A stretch of DNA of 13,863 nucleotides from Oscillospiraceae bacterium (GTDB lineage Bacteria; Bacillota_A; Clostridia; Oscillospirales; Oscillospiraceae), in the NCBI GenBank assembly GCA_017415945.1, contig JAFQDR010000064.1:1-13863 (forward strand), read 5' to 3'. A program made the translations under genes and the position numbers. Within the stretch, counting starts at the first letter, position 1. Each line of letters opens with the position of its first letter. Shown in pieces: positions 1 to 6,700 of the stretch. The notes under the pieces are model-generated. The model did not search any database. It was not told the origin of the DNA and was given only the letters and a program-made list of their open reading frames with translations.

Positions 1-1
1 G

Positions 2-115
2 AAAAACGGCGATATATCCGGCAGATGTGCTGCTAAAATGCTGGGAGTTTCCCACACGGCATTCAGAAATTGGGCAATGGAAGATAACAGCGAAGAATGG
101 GCTGCAAATTTATAA
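2..115 (+). CDS. C-terminal 37 codons of a helix-turn-helix protein, possibly a site-specific recombinase (5' end outside window)
   Basis: An open frame enters from the left edge and stops at TAA 113-115. The visible peptide contains GRCAAKMLGVSHTAFRNWA, which has the spacing of a helix-turn-helix: Ala-Ala-x-x-Leu-Gly-Val-Ser in the first helix and turn, then a recognition helix ending in Trp-Ala. C-terminal HTH tails of this kind are common in serine resolvases and invertases (family knowledge), but also in phage-type and transposase-related DNA-binding proteins. With no catalytic domain visible, the recombinase reading is an inference, made more interesting by the inverted repeats just downstream. 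No terminator hairpin follows the stop codon, so read-through toward the kinase gene at 312 is possible. Confidence 0.45.
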   Translation, partial: KNGDISGRCAAKMLGVSHTAFRNWAMEDNSEEWAANL

Positions 116-139
116 TTTGTTGAGAAATTGTTAAAATTC

Positions 140-155
140 GTAGACTTTACTTTCC
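140..155 (+). repeat. Left arm of a perfect 16-bp inverted repeat (IR-L)
   Basis: GTAGACTTTACTTTCC is the exact reverse complement of GGAAAGTAAAGTCTAC at 258-273. The two arms enclose 102 bp that contain the minus-strand promoter. Bases outside the 16 bp do not continue the match. The arrangement resembles the ends of a short invertible DNA segment, although a pair of operator half-sites is an alternative. Confidence 0.8.
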
Positions 156-219
156 GCTGTGATTTTTATTCCGTGACATGCAAAGAAATACCAAAAATCA
201 CCTAAATTATACATAATAT

Positions 220-248
220 ATTATACCAACAATACTATCTAAAGTCAA
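220..248 (-). promoter_or_regulatory. Sigma-A-type promoter on the minus strand inside the inverted-repeat segment
   Basis: Reading the minus strand, TTGACT (248 to 243) is followed by exactly 17 bases and then the consensus TATAAT (225 to 220). This is the best promoter match I found in the gap between the upstream gene and the kinase at 312. It points leftward, antisense to the partial HTH gene, and no minus-strand gene is visible in the 140 bases it would transcribe. I found no comparable plus-strand promoter between 116 and 311. If the segment were flipped, the boxes would map to 165-170 and 188-193 and fire toward the kinase with a leader of about 110 nt. Orientation and function are inferred. 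Confidence 0.6.
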
Positions 249-257
249 GATTCAGGT

Positions 258-283
258 GGAAAGTAAAGTCTACTTTAGTTTCC
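258..283 (+). repeat. Right inverted-repeat arm (258-273) embedded in a 26-bp imperfect palindrome
   Basis: Positions 258-273 are the inverted copy of 140-155. In addition 258-283 is itself a near-perfect palindrome: 11 of 12 base pairs form between 258-269 and 272-283, with one G:G mismatch (263/278) and a two-base core CT at 270-271. A 26-bp site with 12-bp arms and a 2-bp core is the geometry of serine DNA-invertase crossover sites (hix/gix type, family knowledge). It could equally be a dimeric repressor operator. It lies 28 bp upstream of the start codon of the first kinase and would also fold into a hairpin in an mRNA leader. Confidence 0.7.
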
Positions 284-311
284 AGTCAGACCAGAATTAC
301 TGGAGTGCAGT

Positions 312-2015
312 ATGGAACTTTATGCAATAGATCAGTCAACAATTCTGAATAACAGATATGAAATTCTGTCACTTATTGGTACAGGAGGTTTTTCTATCAT
401 ATATAAAGCATATGATCATGAATTGAATTCCATTGTAGCAATCAAGGAATATTTTCCTAATAATATTGCAGAGCGGATTCCATACCATAAAGAAGTTTTA
501 ACGCGCAATCACGAATCCGAAGTACGATTTCGGCAGGGACTGCAGTCTTTCTGCGAGGAAGCACGCAGAATGGCTGAACTGAACGGTCTTCATAATACAG
601 TCAACGTGCTGGGAACCTTTGATGAAAACAACACGAGCTATATAGTTATGGAATTGCTGGAGGGGACTTCCCTCCTTGCTTATCTGAAGACTCTGCCTGA
701 TAACCGCTTTGCAGATGCGGATGATGCAAAACAAATAATCTATTCGGTGGCAGAAGCATTGCAGTATGCCCATTCAAAAAAGATTCTGCACAGAGATGTA
801 TCTCCGGATAATATCTTTCTGTGTAATGATGGAAAGGTCAAACTGATCGATTTCGGGGCTGCAAGAGAAATCACAGAAGATGGCGAATTATCTGTTGTTG
901 TAAAAACAGGCTGTACTCCTCCGGAACAATACCGAAAGAATGGAAAACAGGGACCTTGGACGGATCTGTATGCTCTTGGAGCAACATTTTACAGAATGTT
1001 GACCGGTATATATCCGGAAGCTGCACCGGATCGGGAGGAACATCATGAATGTCCCCCTCCTTCGGAAATAAATCCGGAAGTTCCGGAATATATCGACGCA
1101 TTGATCCTGCGCTGTCTGGCATACGATCATACGTTACGTATTGCAAAAGCATCTGAAGTAATGGATGTTCTGCACAGAGAAACAGTCATTCCGCTGCCGG
1201 GAGCAATTCAGGCGAAGAACAGACTTCTCAAGACGATTTCGTATGGTATACTTACGGCCTGTCTGATTCTTTTTGTGGTCATCAGTCTGATTGTCCTGAA
1301 GAAGTCAGAAACACTGTATACGATTCCTATTGATGCGTGTGATATCCGGATTGAAGTTCCAGTGAATTTTTCGTCGGAAAGCGGTTTGGCAGCAGTCAAG
1401 GCCGATTTTCAAACCATGTATGATCAGATTGGTATTGAGTTTATTACCGGCGGAACGGATGCCGGAGTTTCAGATGTGTTTGTTTATACAGAAGATGATG
1501 CGGAATGTGCCTGCCTCGAAGATATCCAAAAGGTAGACGAATCCGCAGATACTTATTATGCAGTCATTGCTTATGATACCGAATTGATCTATTGGAATGT
1601 CGAAAAAGCATTCCGCAATGGGATTGATATGAACAATATTCATTCTGCTGAGGACATTTTACCGGAGTATTATACAGGCAGTTATGAGGAGTTTCTGATC
1701 GATACCAATGGTTTATGTGCTTATCAGGGGAGTATTGATCTGTACAGAAATATCCAGCAGGAGCTTCCCGGGATGTATAAGATTTATCCGACAGAAACAG
1801 AAATGACCCCTGTTCGGTTTTCGGTAGCTTCGGGATTGGAGAAAAATCAGAAGAATGCCGCCATGCGGTTTTTACTGTACCTGATGAGTGAACGTGCGCA
1901 GGAAATTCTCTTCATCAATCATGAGGGAGTGATTCCCGCAGAAGGAAATCAGTATGATCATTTTTTTGAGGTGTACAGTGAGCTTGTATTTCTCGAACAT
2001 ACTGCAATGAAATAA
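312..2015 (+). CDS. Transmembrane Ser/Thr protein kinase with a solute-binding-protein-like ectodomain
   Basis: The protein has 567 residues; ATG 312 is preceded by GGAG at 302-305. The kinase domain spans about residues 16-290: Gly-rich loop GTGGFS (23-28, last Gly replaced by Ser), VAIK lysine K45, alpha-C glutamate near E82/E83, HRD at 160-162, N167 and DFG at 180-182. The catalytic loop reads HRDVSPDN, with Ser where most Ser/Thr kinases have Lys. The activation segment ends in TPPEQY and is followed by GPWTDLYALGA. A single membrane helix lies at about 308-329. The outer domain (about 333-560) resembles a type 1 ABC solute-binding protein: YYAVIAYDTELIYWN, then AAMRFLLYLMSERAQEIL and GVIPAEGNQY near the end, like the AxxFLxFLxSxxAQ...IPA region of sugar-binding proteins. 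Unlike the other two kinases it has no N-terminal zinc ribbon. It probably senses a ligand outside and phosphorylates cytosolic partners such as the FHA proteins downstream. Kinase assignment is firm; the ectodomain call is by pattern only. Confidence 0.93.
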   Translation: MELYAIDQSTILNNRYEILSLIGTGGFSIIYKAYDHELNSIVAIKEYFPNNIAERIPYHKEVLTRNHESEVRFRQGLQSFCEEARRMAELNGLHNTVNVLGTFDENNTSYIVMELLEGTSLLAYLKTLPDNRFADADDAKQIIYSVAEALQYAHSKKILHRDVSPDNIFLCNDGKVKLIDFGAAREITEDGELSVVVKTGCTPPEQYRKNGKQGPWTDLYALGATFYRMLTGIYPEAAPDREEHHECPPPSEINPEVPEYIDALILRCLAYDHTLRIAKASEVMDVLHRETVIPLPGAIQAKNRLLKTISYGILTACLILFVVISLIVLKKSETLYTIPIDACDIRIEVPVNFSSESGLAAVKADFQTMYDQIGIEFITGGTDAGVSDVFVYTEDDAECACLEDIQKVDESADTYYAVIAYDTELIYWNVEKAFRNGIDMNNIHSAEDILPEYYTGSYEEFLIDTNGLCAYQGSIDLYRNIQQELPGMYKIYPTETEMTPVRFSVASGLEKNQKNAAMRFLLYLMSERAQEILFINHEGVIPAEGNQYDHFFEVYSELVFLEHTAMK

Positions 2016-2045
2016 TTGAAATTAAGTATGTTTATGGGAGGTAAG

Positions 2046-2143
2046 TGTAATATTTAATCCTTGTAATGTAATATCAGCGTCTATCCATTATTAAGGCAAG
2101 AAAGTATAATAATATCAGAATAACAAATACATACACGAAAGGA
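2046..2143 (+). promoter_or_regulatory. Upstream regulatory module, copy 1 (ahead of the lipoprotein-kinase operon)
   Basis: TGTAATATTTAA (2046-2057), four bases, then TGTAATGT (2062-2069) recur with identical spacing at 8662-8685. Downstream similarity includes a TATAAT at 2105-2110, a tail resembling AAATACA..AC, and CGAAAGGA (2136-2143), which supplies the ribosome binding site. The -35 region opposite the TATAAT is poor (TATCCA at 17 bp), suggesting an activator-dependent promoter. A 9-bp direct repeat TAATATCAG occurs at 2069-2077 and 2110-2118. The distance from the first motif to the start codon is 106 bp here and 104 bp in the second copy. Confidence 0.5.
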
Positions 2144-2151
2144 AAACTATA

Positions 2152-3771
2152 ATGCGGCATTGTTTTCGTTTTTTAGTTGTTATTATGATTGGGTCATTGC
2201 TTGTCGGTTGTACAGACAATTTACCTGAGATGAATTTTTGGGATGAAATCAGTATTTGGGAAGATTTCAGCCTGACCGATAATAAGAATTCCTCTCAGGA
2301 AGATCGTTTTAATATTTTTGACTTTTTAAATAACAGGATAAGTAATATTGAAAAAAAAGAAGAGGATACATCATCACAGGATAATCTATCCTCCGGCAGC
2401 GATTTTATTGGAAAATTATTTGCGCTTTTAAGAAGAAACAATAATGAAGCTGTAACAAATACGACGGAAGATGAGGAGTCATTAATTGAAAGCGAGCGTG
2501 TTATCGAAGAAATATTAAATATTGAATCAAAAGTGGACAAGCTGTATGATGTTGAGGAAGCAACCGACTTTTCTGATGGAAGAGCATGGGTAAAAATGAG
2601 GAATTCTTCGAACAGCAGTATGTATTGGATTTGTATTGATGAATCAGGCGAAGCTGTTTTTCAATTTAAGGCACTTCCAAATGAAAATGTGGCAATAACA
2701 CAATATAAAAACGGATATTCGTATGTGATATATGATAGTGGTATCGTCTATGTTCTTGATAAGAATGGCAATGTAAAAAGTAAATATACACCAGAAGAAA
2801 ACGGCAACGTCCTTGCATATGGTGAAGGATATGTATTTACTTCTTTGAATGTATCAGACTTTGACAATAACTACGATGTTTACACTATATATAATGCTGA
2901 TGGTAAAGTTCTCTATGATTTTTCTGTATATATTGAAGGTAAGAAAACAACCGGTCAAGTAGGTGCAGTTAACTATTGTGGTGATGGTATCTTTGGGATA
3001 GGTATTCGTTCTGCGTGGACATGGCCTTCATGGTATTACTGCGCTGAAACAGATAAATTTATCGAGGACATTCAAGGTACTATTAACAATAGAAGCAGTG
3101 ATGGTTTTCTTTGCGTTGATATCCAATATCACGACGATGTAGGTTATAGAGGAAGTATTATATTATTAACATCAGAAGGAAGTGTTTCCACTGTACCTAT
3201 TGAAACTGATGGCTGGAATTGGTCGGCAGACATTAGCATAAATGAAAATTCTCTACTGCTGTATTGGCCGTTCGAACATGGCGAAATGACTCGTTATGAT
3301 ATCAAGAAGAATGTATTTATTTCTTTAGATGAATATTATTGCGAAAAAATAGATTGGGATAATTATAAGATAGATACTACGTTTGTGGACGAAAAGGTTG
3401 CATTACCCTTGACAGGTTCAGATGGAAGTCCTTACGTAGCATTATTTGACTTGAACTGGAATACGGTCATAGATCCTATAAAATGTGACAAACTAATTGG
3501 TTTGTCTGGAGACAGGCTTGTATTGACTCATACTCATGATCATGTTAGTGAATATATTGTTTATGATGATAATGGCAAGATAGTATTTGATTTATCTTCA
3601 ATTGGATATACAACTATGTCTGCTTATTCAGAAGGATTTGCAATTGTTGGAAATGGTAGAGATAGGAATGATAATGTTATAGGACATGATAGAAGATATA
3701 TTGATAAGAATGGGAATATTTTGTTTGATTATATTTTATTGAACGAAGATAAAACTATAGAATTTGATTAA
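2152..3771 (+). CDS. Secreted lipoprotein with WG/beta-propeller-like repeats
   Basis: The protein has 539 residues, starting at ATG 2152 after AAAGGA at 2138-2143. A short positively charged start and hydrophobic stretch (residues 5-18) end in the lipobox L17-V-G-C20, so the mature protein should be lipidated at Cys20 and held on the outer face of the membrane. Residues 21-135 are an acidic, low-complexity tether with a likely helical part around 107-135. From about residue 138 the chain has repeats of the type 'FSDGRAWVK...WICIDESGEAVFQF' and 'YSEGFAIV...RYIDKNGNILFDY' (492-526), typical of WG-repeat beta-propeller-like proteins, with intermediate units ending VLDKNGNVK, IYNADGKVL and VYDDNGKIV. 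No catalytic residues are recognised. The stop is only 16 bp before the giant kinase, so the two are probably co-transcribed, and the lipoprotein may be a partner or sensor for its ectodomain. The gene looks AT-richer than its neighbours (15 G+C of 60 at 3541-3600). Confidence 0.85.
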   Translation: MRHCFRFLVVIMIGSLLVGCTDNLPEMNFWDEISIWEDFSLTDNKNSSQEDRFNIFDFLNNRISNIEKKEEDTSSQDNLSSGSDFIGKLFALLRRNNNEAVTNTTEDEESLIESERVIEEILNIESKVDKLYDVEEATDFSDGRAWVKMRNSSNSSMYWICIDESGEAVFQFKALPNENVAITQYKNGYSYVIYDSGIVYVLDKNGNVKSKYTPEENGNVLAYGEGYVFTSLNVSDFDNNYDVYTIYNADGKVLYDFSVYIEGKKTTGQVGAVNYCGDGIFGIGIRSAWTWPSWYYCAETDKFIEDIQGTINNRSSDGFLCVDIQYHDDVGYRGSIILLTSEGSVSTVPIETDGWNWSADISINENSLLLYWPFEHGEMTRYDIKKNVFISLDEYYCEKIDWDNYKIDTTFVDEKVALPLTGSDGSPYVALFDLNWNTVIDPIKCDKLIGLSGDRLVLTHTHDHVSEYIVYDDNGKIVFDLSSIGYTTMSAYSEGFAIVGNGRDRNDNVIGHDRRYIDKNGNILFDYILLNEDKTIEFD

Positions 3772-3787
3772 TAAGGAGTTATAAATC

Positions 3788-6700
3788 ATGAAGTGCATGA
3801 ACTGTATGGAGGAAATATCCGACATACAACCTTGTCCGCATTGCGGTTACAGGTATGGAACAGAGCCGGAAAATAAGCAGTATCTTATCCCGGGAACAAA
3901 ACTGGGCGGTATTTATACGGTAGGTACCGTGATCGGTGCCGGCGGCTTCGGTGTTACTTATATTGGATGGGATGAATCATTGAATCGCAAGGTAGCGATC
4001 AAAGAATACTTCCCCAGCAGCCTTTCTACCCGTATTCCCGGTCAGACTGCTATTTCCGCATTCAGCGGTGAAAAGCAACAGATATTCAATCACGGAAAAG
4101 AACGCTTTATAGAAGAAGCGCGTTTGCTGATGCAGTTCACCGGCGAGGAAGGAATCGTTTCCGTATACAATGTTCTGGAAGCCAATGGGACTGTGTATAT
4201 GGTGATGGAATATGTAGAAGGGATCACACTCAAGCAGAACATTGAGCAGTTCGGTACCATACCGGAACAACAGCTTCTCGGATTTATCGTTCCGATGCTA
4301 CTTTCCCTGAAGTATGTACATAATGCAGGCTTTACACACCGTGATATATCTCCGGATAACATTATGTGTCAGCCGGACGGCAATGTAAAACTGCTGGACT
4401 TCGGTGCTGCCAGATATTCGGTGATGGAAGAATCGAAAAGTCTGTCTGTTATTGTAAAACAGGGATTCACACCGATTGAACAGTATCAGTCTCATGGAAA
4501 ACAGGGACCCTGGACTGACCTGTATGCCGTTGGTGCGACCATGTACAAGGCACTGACCGGGATTACACCAGATGAATCCCTGGAACGAATGGCGAAAGAA
4601 ACATTGAAAAAGCCTTCTCAGTGCGGTGCAGAGGTATCGGAGAATACAGAAAATGCCATTATGGCAGCTCTGAATATCCGGGCTGAGCACAGACCGCAGG
4701 ATGTAGATGAATTTCTTGCGATTCTTACAGGCGAGCAGAAAGGCGGGCTGATCGGCGGTAAACGTCCTAAGAAAGGAATTATCGTTGCTGTGGCCGCTGC
4801 GCTGGCAGTTGCTCTTGGCGGGGGTGCCTTGCTCTGGAGTTTCTTGAAACCGCAGATACTTACACCTCCAGATGAGATATCCCCGCCTCCTGGTATAAAT
4901 GTTCCGGATGCCATTAACAAAACGGATACAGAGGCCGAAGTGTTATTTACTGAGAATCAACTGAATATGATTGTTACCGGCGGTAAGCTGTATGATGCTG
5001 AAATGATCGAACAGGGATACATCGCCGAAAATCTTGTAGTTGAACAGGAACCGTTTGCCGGAACATTGGTTGATCCTGAAAGTACAGTCGGAGTCGTGCT
5101 GAGCAAGGGTAAGGAAAAAGAATATGTTCCTTCCGTAACGGACAAACTCGTTGAAAATGCATTACACGATTTTGAAAAATACGGTTTCGACGATACCTTT
5201 GAGATCGAACTGGAAGAAGAATACAGTGACACCAACATGGCTGGTACGGTTATCTCCCAGAGCCTGCCTGAAGATGCAGCAGTAGACTTTGACGGCAAGA
5301 TCACGCTGACTATTTCTCTCGGACGAAAAGACCCGCTGGCTTCCGTAACAACTGTAACAGTAGATGACTACACAGGAAAAGACTTTGATACGCTGAAACA
5401 GGAACTCCTGAAGGATAATATCTATCTTGTCAAGTCTGCTTCTATATATTCCAATGAATATCCTTACGGAGCGATCATTTCGCAGGCTCCGGAAAACGGC
5501 AGTGAGATTCAGAGCGGCGGTGCCGTATATGTAATCACCAGCCTTGGTTACGAAATGGCTCGTGTGCCGGATGTCCGGTATCTGAAGCTGGATGAAGCGA
5601 AAACAGCGCTCATGGAAAGCGGACTCAGCTGGAAGATCAAGTATGTCGTTGATCCGGAAGTTTCGTATGGTCTTGTAGCGGAACAGAAGACGGCTCCCGG
5701 CATTAAGACTCCTTTCGGAACAGAGATCGAACTGCTTGTCAGCGCGGAAACAGAAGACAGTGAAAACAAGAATTCCGTAGCAATTGAAATCACTCCGGAT
5801 GTTTTTGAGCTTTCTGTAAACGAAACAGAATCGTTGATCTGCTCCTATACAGGAGATGGAGATATCATCTGGGCAATCTCAAATCCCTATATTGCTGAAG
5901 TAGACAACAATGGTGTTGTGACGGCAAAGAACTTTGGTTCGACCACGATTTCTGCTGCCGTTGACGGAAATATAGCGACCTCTATGGTAACTGTTACCGA
6001 TGAATCGATCATTACGGAAGTCGATGATTATGTGCTTGTGATCGGCGAAACGGTTTCTCTTGCTTCTGCAGTTCCGGAATCCATTCTTGACGATGTCGTA
6101 TGGCGGTCTTCCTATCCTACAGTTGCTGCTGTCGATGAAAAAGGAACTGTAACAGCGGTTGGTGAGGGATATACAAGCATTTCTGCGACCTATAAGGAAC
6201 GTACAACGGAATGTGGAATTATCGTCAATAAAAAAGTCGAGTATATAAAAATCCTCAAGGATGTTCTGCTCAGTAATCTTGAAACAGCAAAACAGGCTCT
6301 GAAATCCAATAATATTGAATATGAGGTTGTGGATGAATACCACGATACCATTGTTCAGGGCAATGTCACGAAAATTAAGTATACCGGTCACAGTGATAAT
6401 GACAGTTTCTATATTGCCGAAGAATCCAAAGTGACTCTGCTGCACAGTTTGGGGAAAAATACGGTACAGTCGATTACAGTAAAGACACTTCCTCAGAAAA
6501 CTACTTATCTGCTTGGTGAAAAACCGGATTATAAGGGCATGGTTATCACCGCAAAGTATAAAGATGGAACAACAAAGGATGTAAGCAAAGGTTATTCCGC
6601 TTCATCGGCCGCTTTGGAAACATTGGGAACTCAAAAGATAACGATCACCTATGAGAAACAAAGTACCACTATTGATTTTAAGGTTGATCCGATTGAAGTT

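Noticed and set aside
140..273. The inverted repeat as a terminator stem for the upstream gene
   Set aside because: The loop would be 102 bases and no T-run follows either arm.
5879..6445. 188-codon minus-strand open frame
   Set aside because: It lies antisense within the giant kinase, with low-complexity Ile/Asn/Phe-rich sequence and no recognisable domain.
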